Of a stretch of DNA of 64,000 bases, positions 43,493 through 52,803 are shown one piece after another. The notes under the pieces were generated by a model. That model worked only from the letters and a program-made list of their open reading frames with translations. It ran no database searches and was not told the origin of the DNA. Position 1 is the stretch's first letter, and each line of letters starts with the position of its first letter. Position numbers and translations under genes: made by a program. The DNA is from VXMF01 sp965206775 (GTDB taxonomy: Bacteria > Acidobacteriota > Terriglobia > Bryobacterales > UBA6623). The DNA lies in assembly GCA_965206775.1 (NCBI GenBank), contig CBDBKU010000003.1:3286001-3350000 (forward strand), written 5' to 3'.

Positions 43493-45916
43493 CTATTGCA
43501 AACCGGCCTGGCCGGGCCAACGCTCGACCACGCGAATTCTCCGGCCGAAAGGGTCAGTGAACCAGACCGTTCCGGACGGGTCTACCACCATTCCGGAAAC
43601 AGAAAGTCCAGCCCCAGCTGCGGGCTCCCCGTCGCCGGAGAATCCTCCGCGCCCGGATCCAGCGATCAGCGAGACCGCACCCTCTGCATCGATCATGCGG
43701 ATCCGGCGACCGCCCCCAACGTACACGTTTCCGGCTTCGTCGGCAGCCACAGCCGCAGGGCTATAGCCCTTGGTTTCCAAGATCGTTGTGACGGACCGCG
43801 CCATGGTGTCGATCCGAAGGATCCGGCTATTCCCAGCATCGGCGACATACACGCTGCCCGCAGAGTCCGCCGCCAGATCCCTCGGATTGCTGAGCCCGAC
43901 TTCAAACTCCGGCCGACCGTCCCATCCCTGGTTTGACCATGCCTGGCTAGCGAATAGGCTGATCGTCCCGGCGGTGTCGACTCTGAGAAGGTACGGCAGA
44001 AAAATGCCGTTCTCGGATTCGACCGCATACATATTTCCGACCCCGTCGATGGCCAACCTCTCGACGCAGTTCAGCCGGGCTTCGAGTGCCGGGACGTGAT
44101 CTTCCAGAATTACGAGGCGCCCTCCGCGACCGCCCGTGCCCGCGATTGTGGTGATGATCCCGGACGTGTCAACCCTACGCACGTTTCCGCACTCGCCTAT
44201 GTACACATTGCCCTCGGCATCCGTCGCGAGCCCGCCTGGAAATCGGAGCGAAGCATCGACGGCAAGGCCTCCGTCCCCTTTGCGTCCTGCCTTTCCGGTG
44301 CCCGCGAACGCCGTGACGGTTCCTGTGGAATCGAGCTTCCAGACGCGGTGCCCATCGACGAAGAACAAATTTCCGAGTGCGTCCGCGGCCAGCGAATCGG
44401 GACTGGCGAAGTAACTCCACTGACCCGTGCCGGCCACTGTCGTGATCGCTTGCGTCGCGATGTCGACCTTGCGGACTCGATGGTCAGCACTGTCGGCGAT
44501 GTACACGTTTCCCAAAACGTCCACGGCCACTCCTTGGGGAGCGCGCAAGCGCACCCACGTCGGTCGGCGAGCATCGTCTGGGGCTGCCCGCGACCTCCTC
44601 GGCGGAAGAATCGTGATCGCACCTGTGATGCCGTCGATTCTATGCACCAGACCGCCCGAAGGGTCAGCAACGTACAGGTTGCGGGAGGAGTCAACAGCTA
44701 TTCCATTGGGGGCGACGAACTGGGCCCAAGTCGCAGCACCGCCGAATCCCTCATAGCCACGGTCAATCGAGCTTGCCAGAGTGGTGAGCTTTCCCGTGAC
44801 GATGTCGAGCCTGCGCACTAGGCGGTGCCTGGGGTCGGCGACGTACACGTTGCCTGAGGAGTCAACTGCCACTCCCCAGCCGCCAAAGCGAGGTGCGGAC
44901 GATCTCTTGCCTTGCAGTGTCGTGATCGTTCCAGTAGAACCGTCGACTCGGCGCACGCGGCTGTTTCCGTAGTCGGCCACGTACACGTTGCCCGCATCGT
45001 CCGTCGCCACTCCGGTCGGACGTGCCAGACGGGCCCGTATCGCCGCGCCGCCGTCCCCTCCGTAGCCTCGGTCCCCCGTCCCGGCGAATGTCGAGATCAC
45101 CCCTGTAGAGGCGTCGATCTTGCGCACGCGGTGGTTCTCGACATCAGCCACGTATACATCGCCCGCGGCTCCCGCGGCCACGCCACAAGGAAAGCTGAAT
45201 TGGGCATCGATTGCCGGACCACCGTCCCCTCCATAGCCCCAGTCTCCCGTGCCAGCAAACGTCGAAATTGTGCCGGAAGAGTCAACAATCCGGATTCGCT
45301 GGTTCCGGGAATCGGCCACATACAGGTTGCCCGCAAGGTCAACCGCCGCGTCGCATGGACCGAATAGGGAAGAGTCGATGGCTGGAATGCCGTCGACAAC
45401 CCCCGTGCTGCCGGCGACTGACTGGATCGCATACCGTGCCTGCCTCCAAGTCTCGCCCGCAAGCTCGAGAACATGGGCTCTCCCCTCCTGGACGTATAGA
45501 TGGCCGTTTTCCACGGGAGATGTGCCGATCCACCAATTCCCGTCGTCGGCCCGCATGAGTGAAACAGAGCCGCCGCCCGCCAACTCCACCCTCTGCGTCG
45601 CGGGCCCGTACCCTGCCACGAGGTTTCCACTGGGCCTAGCCGATGAGGCGTACGAGTCATCGCTCGCGGCTGCCACCTGCCAACCAGTCAGGAGTCGCGT
45701 TCCACCGACCGCCGGGTCATCGTATTCGACTCTCTCGCTAGCGGGAGCGAACGGCCCCGCTTCAGCAAGTGGCAACGCCCCGACGAGCACTGTCAGGCAG
45801 AAGAATCGCCCAAGGCAAGACCGTCCAGAATCCGCACGACACCTGCCGTCGCGCAGGGACGGAAATCCGGCATGGCGGACCAATTGCCTCATCGGTACAG
45901 TCCAGTGCTCGTTCAT
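43493..45916 (-). CDS. Secreted NHL-repeat beta-propeller protein
   Basis: The ~807-residue protein has a signal-like hydrophobic segment (FFCLTVLVGALPLAEA, about residues 38-53). It is followed by about a dozen NHL-type repeats with the pattern GVAVDxxGNVYVADxxNxRVRxxD. Several copies also carry GTGDRGYGGDGGAAI. Such repeats build beta-propellers that bind proteins, glycans or nucleic acids; catalysis by the family is rare. ATGs at 45916 and 45892 are both possible starts. Nothing in the neighbourhood fixes its partner. Confidence 0.85.
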   Translation of the reverse strand: MNEHWTVPMRQLVRHAGFPSLRDGRCRADSGRSCLGRFFCLTVLVGALPLAEAGPFAPASERVEYDDPAVGGTRLLTGWQVAAASDDSYASSARPSGNLVAGYGPATQRVELAGGGSVSLMRADDGNWWIGTSPVENGHLYVQEGRAHVLELAGETWRQARYAIQSVAGSTGVVDGIPAIDSSLFGPCDAAVDLAGNLYVADSRNQRIRIVDSSGTISTFAGTGDWGYGGDGGPAIDAQFSFPCGVAAGAAGDVYVADVENHRVRKIDASTGVISTFAGTGDRGYGGDGGAAIRARLARPTGVATDDAGNVYVADYGNSRVRRVDGSTGTITTLQGKRSSAPRFGGWGVAVDSSGNVYVADPRHRLVRRLDIVTGKLTTLASSIDRGYEGFGGAATWAQFVAPNGIAVDSSRNLYVADPSGGLVHRIDGITGAITILPPRRSRAAPDDARRPTWVRLRAPQGVAVDVLGNVYIADSADHRVRKVDIATQAITTVAGTGQWSYFASPDSLAADALGNLFFVDGHRVWKLDSTGTVTAFAGTGKAGRKGDGGLAVDASLRFPGGLATDAEGNVYIGECGNVRRVDTSGIITTIAGTGGRGGRLVILEDHVPALEARLNCVERLAIDGVGNMYAVESENGIFLPYLLRVDTAGTISLFASQAWSNQGWDGRPEFEVGLSNPRDLAADSAGSVYVADAGNSRILRIDTMARSVTTILETKGYSPAAVAADEAGNVYVGGGRRIRMIDAEGAVSLIAGSGRGGFSGDGEPAAGAGLSVSGMVVDPSGTVWFTDPFGRRIRVVERWPGQAGLQ

Positions 45917-46415
45917 AGTAGCGCTCGTAGACGGCGAATGGCTTCAGGCCCCTGTCGTCGCTGGTTGTCCGTTGCGAGGGCCCGGAGCGAGCCGTCGACT
46001 TCCAAGGCTTGATCGCCGAGCGCGGGAGCTTGGTCACTCGGAAGACGCTAACTGTGCCGATTGTTGATGGATTTCAGATTCGTTCGGGCGGGGCTTCTCG
46101 GACAACTTACCCGTTGGACCGGAGTCTTGCCAGATAGGAGTGGCCACTTCGGGGGAAGGACTCCACAGTCAAGCCAAGCCAGTACGTCACATGAACGATT
46201 GGGTTGGCTCCAAGGAACGAGCGCAGCCAGGACAGGTAGCATCCCGACCGGGCGAACTACCTGTTTACAACGGGTGCACGCGACCTCAGGTAGCCTGGCA
46301 CGAAGTGGGCGGCGGAGTCGCTCGCATCGCTCGATCCGCATCAAGACAGTCGCTGCTCCGGCACGGCTACCAATCCGAGCTCTCGGATAGACTCTTGGAC
46401 GGCGAGGTAGCTCAG
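45917..46415. other. Intergenic stretch before sulfatase
   Basis: Both strands have open frames, but none shows conserved motifs. A GAGGT ribosome-binding site for the next gene lies at its right end. Confidence 0.4.
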
Positions 46416-48209
46416 TTGCGACGAATTGCATTGGTGGTGGCGGCGCTCGCGATAGCGACCATGGGTGGCGCTGCCGAAACGAAGCCCAATATCGTGCTGA
46501 TCGTCACGGACGACCAGGGCTGGTGGGATGTCGGGAGCCACGGGAACGAAGCTATCGAGACGCCGAATCTGGATCGGCTCGCAGCTGAAGGCGTTGAGCT
46601 GACTCGCTTCTACGTACAGCCTGTTTGCGCTCCGACGCGGGCTGGCCTGATGACGGGCCGGCACTATCTCCGAACGGGCCTGTACAACACCCGATTCGGA
46701 GGAGACACTCTCCATCTCAGCGAGCGCACGCTGGCGGAAGCCCTCCAGCAGGTCGGTTACCGCACAGGCATCTTCGGGAAGTGGCACTTGGGAGAGTACC
46801 GCAAGTTCCATCCGGAGCAGCGTGGCTTCGACGAAGCGATCTTCTTCTCCGCAGGCCATGCCGAGCGCTACTGGGAGCCGGATGCCCTGCTGAAGAACGG
46901 CCGTCCCGTCAACGTACGAGGCCATATCACCGATGTGCTGACCGACGCGGCGTCGACTTTCATTCGGGCCAGAGAAGAACAGCCGTTCTTTCTGTTCATG
47001 GCCTACAACGTGCCGCACTCTCCCCTTCTCGTGTCGGACTCCCTGCAAGAGAAGTACCAAGCGAAGGGCATCGGCAGTTCCGACGCCCGCATCTATGGCT
47101 TGGTGGAGCAGTGCGATACGGCGATCGGACGCCTACTGGAGGTGATCGACTCGGAAGCTCTGCGCGAAGACACGGTGGTTCTGTTCATGAGCGACAACGG
47201 TGGAGTCAGCCGCCATTACCGCGCCGGCTTGCGAGGCGGCAAGGCCTCGGTCTACGAAGGCGGCGTGCGGTCCCCGTTCTATGCCCGCTGGCCCGGCAGT
47301 TTCGAGCGGGGGCGCAAGACCGACGCGAGAGGGTCGCACCTTGACCTGTTCCCCACGCTCCTCGAAATCGCGGGCGGGGAGGCACCGTTGGATCGCGTGC
47401 TCGACGGGCGTAGCCTCCTGCCGCTGCTAACAGGCAAGACCGACGAGAGCCCGCACGACCGACTCTTCCACATTTGGGACCGGCACGCACCGAGCATCGA
47501 GTCCCGGTGGGCGGTCGCCGGTCCCAGGTACAAGCTCGTTGGAGAGGAATTATACGACCTGGATGCCGACCCGGGCGAAAAACGCGACATCGCCGGCCAG
47601 GAGCCGGAACTCGCCGCTTCGTTGCGTCAGGAATTCGTGAAGTGGTTAGCCGAGGTCACCAATGGCAAAACGTTCGCACCCTTGCCGATTCCAGTAGGCG
47701 AGCGCCTCGAGGATCCGGTTGACCTGCTGCCGAGCTGGGCACGTCACAAAGGGCAGCACGCAAGCGTGACCCAGGCGCGTCACCGGGGCCCGGTACCGCC
47801 AGCGCCGCTTGGGCACCAGCCGGTGGAGGAATCCACCGTTTACACGTTCGGGTCGTACTACTGGGACACGATCGAGGGGTGGAACGAGCCAGGCGAGTCC
47901 GTAGCTTGGAAAATCGATGTCGCTGCGGCCGGAGAGTACGACATCACCTTGGTCTACGGATGCGATTTGGACGAGGCGGGCGGAGAGTTCGCGGTCAGCG
48001 TCGGGGAGAAGGAGCTGCGGGGAACGGTCCGATCCACGCCGGGACGGACATTCTTCGAGCCCCATTTCCTAGGAACCCTGCGGCTTGCGGAAGGTGTCAC
48101 GGAACTTCGGGTCAGAGTGGTCGCGTCGAATAGCCGAGACTTGATGGCACTCAATCGCGTTCGAATCGGAACAAAGCTGTCAGGCAATCCTTCGGGCTCG
48201 AACCCCTGA
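46416..48209 (+). CDS. Sulfatase (CAPTR) with C-terminal beta-sandwich domain
   Basis: The ~597-residue protein probably starts at TTG 46416, with GAGGT about 10 nt upstream and a signal peptide right after it (RIALVVAALAIATMGGAA). The core has NIVLIVTDDQGWWDVGSHG, the activation motif VCAPTRAGLMTGRHY (Cys ~71), FGKWHLGEYRKFHPEQRGF and LFMSDNGGVSRHYRAGL. From about residue 470 an extra domain (TVYTFGSYYWDTIEGW, VAWKIDVAAAGEYDITLVYG, VTELRVRVVASNS) looks like a galactose-binding-type beta-sandwich that could anchor the enzyme to glycan. The long open frame upstream of the TTG lacks coding features. Confidence 0.9.
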   Translation: MRRIALVVAALAIATMGGAAETKPNIVLIVTDDQGWWDVGSHGNEAIETPNLDRLAAEGVELTRFYVQPVCAPTRAGLMTGRHYLRTGLYNTRFGGDTLHLSERTLAEALQQVGYRTGIFGKWHLGEYRKFHPEQRGFDEAIFFSAGHAERYWEPDALLKNGRPVNVRGHITDVLTDAASTFIRAREEQPFFLFMAYNVPHSPLLVSDSLQEKYQAKGIGSSDARIYGLVEQCDTAIGRLLEVIDSEALREDTVVLFMSDNGGVSRHYRAGLRGGKASVYEGGVRSPFYARWPGSFERGRKTDARGSHLDLFPTLLEIAGGEAPLDRVLDGRSLLPLLTGKTDESPHDRLFHIWDRHAPSIESRWAVAGPRYKLVGEELYDLDADPGEKRDIAGQEPELAASLRQEFVKWLAEVTNGKTFAPLPIPVGERLEDPVDLLPSWARHKGQHASVTQARHRGPVPPAPLGHQPVEESTVYTFGSYYWDTIEGWNEPGESVAWKIDVAAAGEYDITLVYGCDLDEAGGEFAVSVGEKELRGTVRSTPGRTFFEPHFLGTLRLAEGVTELRVRVVASNSRDLMALNRVRIGTKLSGNPSGSNP

Positions 48210-48308
48210 CCCGGATTCGCACGGGCAACTAGCGCCCGCTCCAGACCTGTCGTCCCTCAGGCGGGCTGGCGTCGCAGCAGAGGTTGCCAAGCACAGCTTG
48301 TGCCCGCC

Positions 48309-50786
48309 TCACAGTTCTTCGAGCTTGCCCTTGTAGTGCTTCCGGGCCCGGTCGATCATGTCCCTCGCGGCCTCGCGGTTCGCCCGAGATCCGAAGTTGT
48401 CCCGCTCAACGAGGTAGCCCCAGAGCCTGTCGACCCACCGGAGCGCTATTTCGAGGTCCTCGCGCACCAGAGCCGGCTTCGATCCCGCTGTCACGTACAC
48501 GGGGCTGGAATGAGCAAGCGCCGTGGTCGTCATCCCCGGCGCACCGGGACCGTAGACCCTTGCGGCGAACCAGCTGGACTCGCCAACACGAACCTCCTTC
48601 TCGAGGCGGTAACGGTCAGCACCGCCAGTGCCAACGCTCTCAACTACCCGCCCGTTATGGAGCAATTCCACTCTGTCGATCGGAGTTCGCGACATCACGT
48701 CCACGCGCAAGGTGGCCCGATAGGTCGAACCCGGGCTGAATTTGATCTCCTCGCCTACTCCGCTGCCGTTGACTTCAAACGTCAGCAGCGGGCCTGTTGT
48801 CGCGAACGAACGCCCTTCCCTGTAGCGGTCAATCCAGCGCTCCCAACTCATCTTGCCGCCGACATGGACATACTGCCGGCTCCCTCCCGGAATCCGATTG
48901 ATTCCCCGCCAGTTCGTGAACGAGTCGGTGCCGGCACCTGCTGAGATTCGAAATCCGCAATTCAGGAGCGTGTACCAAAGCTGATAGGCCGGGTCACCGT
49001 AAGGCAGGATGTCGAGCGTGTCGAGGGCACCGAGCGCTGCAGTCACAACACTCTCCTTCGCCCCGAGATTCGTGTCGAAGACATCGTGCGTGGTGCCGGT
49101 GATCGGATGCATGTAGGTGACCAGTCCGCCCTGTTCGCGGGCCCGGATCGCAGCCATCGTGTTCAGTGGGAAGTCATGCGGGGAGTCGCTCCCAATGACG
49201 CTCGTGTACGAGGGCGGAACAAGCCGTTTGATGTTCAGGAAGCCCATGTGGCCGAGCGGGTCGCTGTTCCGGTACTCCTGCCCCCAGTACAAGAAATGTC
49301 GTTCCGTGGACAGAGGGCTCAGCTCTCCGGCGAAGAACTCCTTGTCGTGAACGAAGGCGCCTTGCGCGTTGGCCACGATCATGTTGGCAGCATTCAGATC
49401 CATCGCTTTGAGCCACGCGAGCGACTGCGCCGGTCGCTGGTAGTAGCTGCCGAGGTAGTTGGCGTGGAAGTGGTTCTCGCCCGAGTACCAGCCACGCTGG
49501 TTCCAGTTCGTCCAGCGATCGAGTTGCAGCGTCACGTCCGCCGCGCCGTCGGATTCCACCACGACGCGCTTGCTGCTGAGCCTGTACTCCGGTCCCTTGA
49601 CTACGGTGAGCTGCAAGTCTCCAGCCGGAACATCGAACTCCGCCTCGCCGACCGCAACGAAGAACGCCTCGCGCCGCCCTCCGGGTTCAAGCGGGTAGTA
49701 GAAGATCGGCTCGCCGCGCGGCGCGTATCCCTTAGCGTCCGACGCCTGCACATAGAGTCGCGCGGCGGTGAGCTCGCCAAGCTCGTCAACGACTCTTACG
49801 CGCACTCGACCCGAGGGGCCGCGGAATTTCAAGCTGTCGATGACCACATGGCGGGCATCGCCGCCATCGACCGGCAAGGTGAACAGATCGATGTTGCCCA
49901 GCTGGTTCGAAGCGAACGCGATGCGCGACCCGTCCGGCGAAACCTCCGGCGCAAGCTCGTGGCGTGGCGTGCTGGTCAGCGCCGCCGGCTCGCCTCCGTC
50001 CCCCAGTACTCGATATAGCTCGAAGTTGCCGCGACCGTTGATCACATCGGCGGAATAGATCGAGCCGCCCCCTGCGAGCGCGCTAACACCATCGAGCATC
50101 GCGATGTGCTCGGGGAGGTACCGGGTCAACGGCAGCTGGACCGTGAATCCGCGCCGGTGCGCGGGGATGGACCACACTTGGGGCGGGCCGATTCGCTGCC
50201 CGGCAAACACGATCTCGTCCGGACCGCCCGAGACCTCGGCCCACGGGCCGGCCGCGCCGCGTTGCGGCCTGGTATGCAGGGGTACCGAGCGGCCCGAATT
50301 CGGATCCACGGAGTGAACGAGCGCGCCGGCACCGGGAACGGACACCGGGCAGTACAGCGAATCGCCGTCGGTCGACCAGTCGGGCGTGCCGCCAGTAGGA
50401 CCAGGCAGTCGTAATAGACGCTCCGATCCTGTCGCGACATCAACGATTGCGAGCGATCCCCGGACCTTGGCAAACCGGCCCCTCGGGTTCTCGCCCTTGA
50501 TGAAGGCGATCGAATCGCCGTCCGGCGACCAAGAGGGATGATCATGGAATCCATCGGAAGATGTGAGCTGCATCGCGACTCCGCCGTCTACAGGAACGGT
50601 CCAAATGCTCCCGAATAGCGAGAACGCCAGCTGCGTTCCGTCCGGAGACCAAGTCGGATCAGTGGCGCCCCACGCAAGCGAGTCCGCGCCGACAACACTC
50701 CCCGGGTCCGGAATTCCGAGACCAACGGCGATCCAGGCCAGCGCTACAAGCAGCGTAATCGTCAACGCACGTGATCGTCCCGGCAT
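48309..50786 (-). CDS. TolB-like propeller fused to CehA/McbA-type metallohydrolase
   Basis: The ~825-residue exported protein has a signal anchor (ALTITLLVALAWIAVGLGI) and a TolB/WD40-like propeller in the first ~330 residues (WSPDGTQLAFSLFGSIW, DHPSWSPDGDSIAF, APEVSPDGSRIAFASNQLG). After a beta domain comes a PHP/CehA-type metal-dependent hydrolase part: WYSGENHFHANYLG (H-x-H), GQEYRNSDPLGHMGFLN, YMHPI and SAGAGTDSF. A C-terminal beta region (FEVNGSGVGEEIKF) and a helical tail follow. CehA-like enzymes act on phosphoesters or carbamates; the true substrate here is unknown. The ATG at 50786 precedes the signal, and the frame open to 50888 is not preferred. Confidence 0.85.
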   Translation of the reverse strand: MPGRSRALTITLLVALAWIAVGLGIPDPGSVVGADSLAWGATDPTWSPDGTQLAFSLFGSIWTVPVDGGVAMQLTSSDGFHDHPSWSPDGDSIAFIKGENPRGRFAKVRGSLAIVDVATGSERLLRLPGPTGGTPDWSTDGDSLYCPVSVPGAGALVHSVDPNSGRSVPLHTRPQRGAAGPWAEVSGGPDEIVFAGQRIGPPQVWSIPAHRRGFTVQLPLTRYLPEHIAMLDGVSALAGGGSIYSADVINGRGNFELYRVLGDGGEPAALTSTPRHELAPEVSPDGSRIAFASNQLGNIDLFTLPVDGGDARHVVIDSLKFRGPSGRVRVRVVDELGELTAARLYVQASDAKGYAPRGEPIFYYPLEPGGRREAFFVAVGEAEFDVPAGDLQLTVVKGPEYRLSSKRVVVESDGAADVTLQLDRWTNWNQRGWYSGENHFHANYLGSYYQRPAQSLAWLKAMDLNAANMIVANAQGAFVHDKEFFAGELSPLSTERHFLYWGQEYRNSDPLGHMGFLNIKRLVPPSYTSVIGSDSPHDFPLNTMAAIRAREQGGLVTYMHPITGTTHDVFDTNLGAKESVVTAALGALDTLDILPYGDPAYQLWYTLLNCGFRISAGAGTDSFTNWRGINRIPGGSRQYVHVGGKMSWERWIDRYREGRSFATTGPLLTFEVNGSGVGEEIKFSPGSTYRATLRVDVMSRTPIDRVELLHNGRVVESVGTGGADRYRLEKEVRVGESSWFAARVYGPGAPGMTTTALAHSSPVYVTAGSKPALVREDLEIALRWVDRLWGYLVERDNFGSRANREAARDMIDRARKHYKGKLEEL

Positions 50787-50997
50787 GCGCCGATTATAGT
50801 GCGCCGGATCCACTTTTCCTCGAACCTGGTACCGTGCCGGTAGGGCGGACACTGACACCACCGGGAAGCGGCACCATTTCGGAGACAAACGCAGCAGTCA
50901 AGCAGGGCCAGAGGCCGTTCGGCTCGCTATGCACCGCCTCCACGGCCTGCCGCCGGACCATCATTCGGGACGGAGAGACCCGGGTTCGCCAAGCGAT

Positions 50998-51954
50998 TCA
51001 GGCGCCGGTATAGGCTGGTCTGTTCGAGGCCTGAGCCAAGTCTCGCTTCCAATCCTCGAGCGATGCGCCCGCGAGCTGCTTCACCCGCTCGCGGAGAGCG
51101 CTCATTTCAGTCTCGCCCAAGCGTCCGAACTCCTGTGCGATGCGCACATCGTCCTCGATCTGGCCGATGGTCGTGCAGCCTACAGCCAAGCAATGGATCG
51201 GCAGGCTCAGGACGTACTGGATGCATTGCCTCACGCTGAGCGATTGGAGCAGCTTCGCGTTCGCCAAGCTCTTCATTCCCTGGATTCCCAGTCCTCGCTT
51301 CTGGGCCTCGGGCAGCACGAGCTTTTCGAAGCTCAGGTACGACGGATCCGCCGCGTGGAGCGGCATCAGAATCGTGTCGTACTCGTCGTATCGCTCCAGC
51401 ATGGCCATGTGCACTTTGGGGTCGCGATGGCCAGTGAATCCCATGAATCGACACTTGCCTGCCTTCTTCGCAGCCTCGAAGGCTTCGATGGCTCCGCCCG
51501 GACCGAAGATTCTGTCGACTTCGTCCATCTCGCCGACGGCGTGAATCTGCCATAGATCCACATAGTCAGTCTTAAGGCGCTCCAGAGAGAGGTGTAGCTC
51601 GTCCTGGGCCCCCTTGCGGGTCCGGTCCGTGCTCTTGGTGGTGATGAACACGTCCTTGCGGAACTCGGGCAGGACTTCGCCGAAGACCTCCTCGGAGCGT
51701 CCGTTCCAATAGCCGTGGGCGTTGTCGAAGTAGTTGATCCCGAGATCGTACGCACGCAACGTGATCGCCTTGGCTTCGTCGAAGCTGCAAAGAGGAAACC
51801 GACCGCCGGCTTGGCCAATAACTGTGAGGGTCTCGCCTGTCTTGCCGAATACCCGCGTGGGAACGTCGCCCCTACTCGACGCGGATGCACGTGAAGCGCC
51901 CGCGACGGCCGACGCCCCCGCGAGGGCGCCCCCGATGAAGCTTCTGCGATTCAT
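50998..51954 (-). CDS. Aldo/keto reductase, Tat-exported
   Basis: The 318-residue protein starts MNRRSFIGGALAGASAVAGA, a twin-arginine signal. The AKR barrel then shows LRAYDLGINYFDNAHGYWNG (catalytic Asp and Tyr), VFITTKSTDR (Lys), DYVDLWQIHAVG (His), and IHCLAVGCTTIGQIEDDV near the cofactor end. It reduces aldehydes or ketones with NAD(P)H, or oxidises sugars. Export with the MocA and TIM-barrel proteins suggests a periplasmic sugar-processing set. A GGAGG site precedes the 51954 ATG. Confidence 0.9.
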   Translation of the reverse strand: MNRRSFIGGALAGASAVAGASRASASSRGDVPTRVFGKTGETLTVIGQAGGRFPLCSFDEAKAITLRAYDLGINYFDNAHGYWNGRSEEVFGEVLPEFRKDVFITTKSTDRTRKGAQDELHLSLERLKTDYVDLWQIHAVGEMDEVDRIFGPGGAIEAFEAAKKAGKCRFMGFTGHRDPKVHMAMLERYDEYDTILMPLHAADPSYLSFEKLVLPEAQKRGLGIQGMKSLANAKLLQSLSVRQCIQYVLSLPIHCLAVGCTTIGQIEDDVRIAQEFGRLGETEMSALRERVKQLAGASLEDWKRDLAQASNRPAYTGA

Positions 51955-52275
51955 AAGAAGGTCCTCCCGCGCCGATAATAACACTCCGAACCGCCAAGCG
52001 AGCTACTGATTGAAATCCTTCGTGCTCCACGTCGGTCCAAGCAAGGCCGACCCGCATTGGGTCGGTGCCGATCCACGCATGCGCCAACCTTGAGCATCCA
52101 GAGCCCGGTTGGGAAACGAAGAGGCCGCACGGGAGACACCAAGCCTCGTCGCGCACGCCTGACCCAAGCCTCGCTTCATGCTCGCGATGGAGACCTTCCA
52201 GACCCGCCAACAGAATGAACCACAAGATTAGATATAATCTTATAATAAAAGACTAAGATTTATTTACTACTACAC
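51955..52275. other. Intergenic stretch between AKR and Hsp20 genes
   Basis: No gene is seen. The right part is unusually AT-rich (52220-52275), typical of a promoter upstream region. Confidence 0.4.
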
Positions 52276-52303
52276 TTGACATACGTACTGAAAGCCCTAT
52301 ACT
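52276..52303 (+). promoter_or_regulatory. Sigma70-type promoter of the hsp20 gene
   Basis: TTGACA (52276-52281) and TATACT (52298-52303) are separated by 16 bp and followed by an AAAGGAG ribosome-binding site before the ATG at 52343. There is no CIRCE-type inverted repeat in the leader, so heat control through HrcA is not evident. Confidence 0.75.
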
Positions 52304-52342
52304 AAGGACATCAGCAGTTCGCTGACGAAAGGAGAATCGACC

Positions 52343-52747
52343 ATGACTTTGCTACATCACAACGCTTTCAATCCTTGGAGGGACATCGACAGGCTCTTCG
52401 GGTCACTACACGACGACCGGCAGTGGACGCCCGCCTTCGACATCAAGGAGGCCGACGACGCCTATACCCTCGCTGGCGACCTGCCGGGGCTGGCCCAGAA
52501 GGACATCGAAGTTCGCGTCGAGGACAGTATCCTCACGGTTCGCGGGGAGCGGAAGAGCGCTGACGACGGTGATCGGAACAGCTACCGTCGGACCGAGCGG
52601 CGTCACGGCAAGTTCGCGCGCGCTTTCCGCCTGCCAGACGACGTGAACGAAGAGGAGATGAAGGCGGCTTACGAGAACGGCGTCCTCGTCCTGACCCTGC
52701 CCAAGCAGGAGCCGGTCGACACGGCCCGCGTGATTGCTGTCAACTGA
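52343..52747 (+). CDS. Small heat-shock protein Hsp20
   Basis: The 134-residue protein has the alpha-crystallin domain: FDIKEADDAYTLAGDLPGLA, KDIEVRVEDSILTVRGERK, SYRRTERRHGKFARAFRLP, and ENGVLVLTLPKQEP, with the conserved A-x-x-x-n-GVL signature. The N-terminal WRDIDRLF stretch is also typical. It binds unfolding proteins in the cytoplasm without ATP. It is monocistronic, with a promoter 5' and a large hairpin 3'. Confidence 0.95.
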   Translation: MTLLHHNAFNPWRDIDRLFGSLHDDRQWTPAFDIKEADDAYTLAGDLPGLAQKDIEVRVEDSILTVRGERKSADDGDRNSYRRTERRHGKFARAFRLPDDVNEEEMKAAYENGVLVLTLPKQEPVDTARVIAVN

Positions 52748-52761
52748 GAGTGGCGCAAGAA

Positions 52762-52803
52762 CGGCCGGAGGAGGCCACTCGCCGCAAGAGCCTCCTCCGG
52801 CCG
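52762..52803 (+). terminator. Terminator-like hairpin after hsp20
   Basis: A 14-bp perfect stem containing GGCCGGAGGAGG and its complement CCTCCTCCGGCC surrounds a 14-nt loop. It starts 15 nt after the stop codon. No T-tract follows, so it would act as a stability element or a U-less terminator. Confidence 0.6.

Noticed and set aside
43493..45916. YVTN/surface-layer or lactonase enzyme
   Set aside because: Repeats fit NHL better and no catalytic metal ligands are seen.
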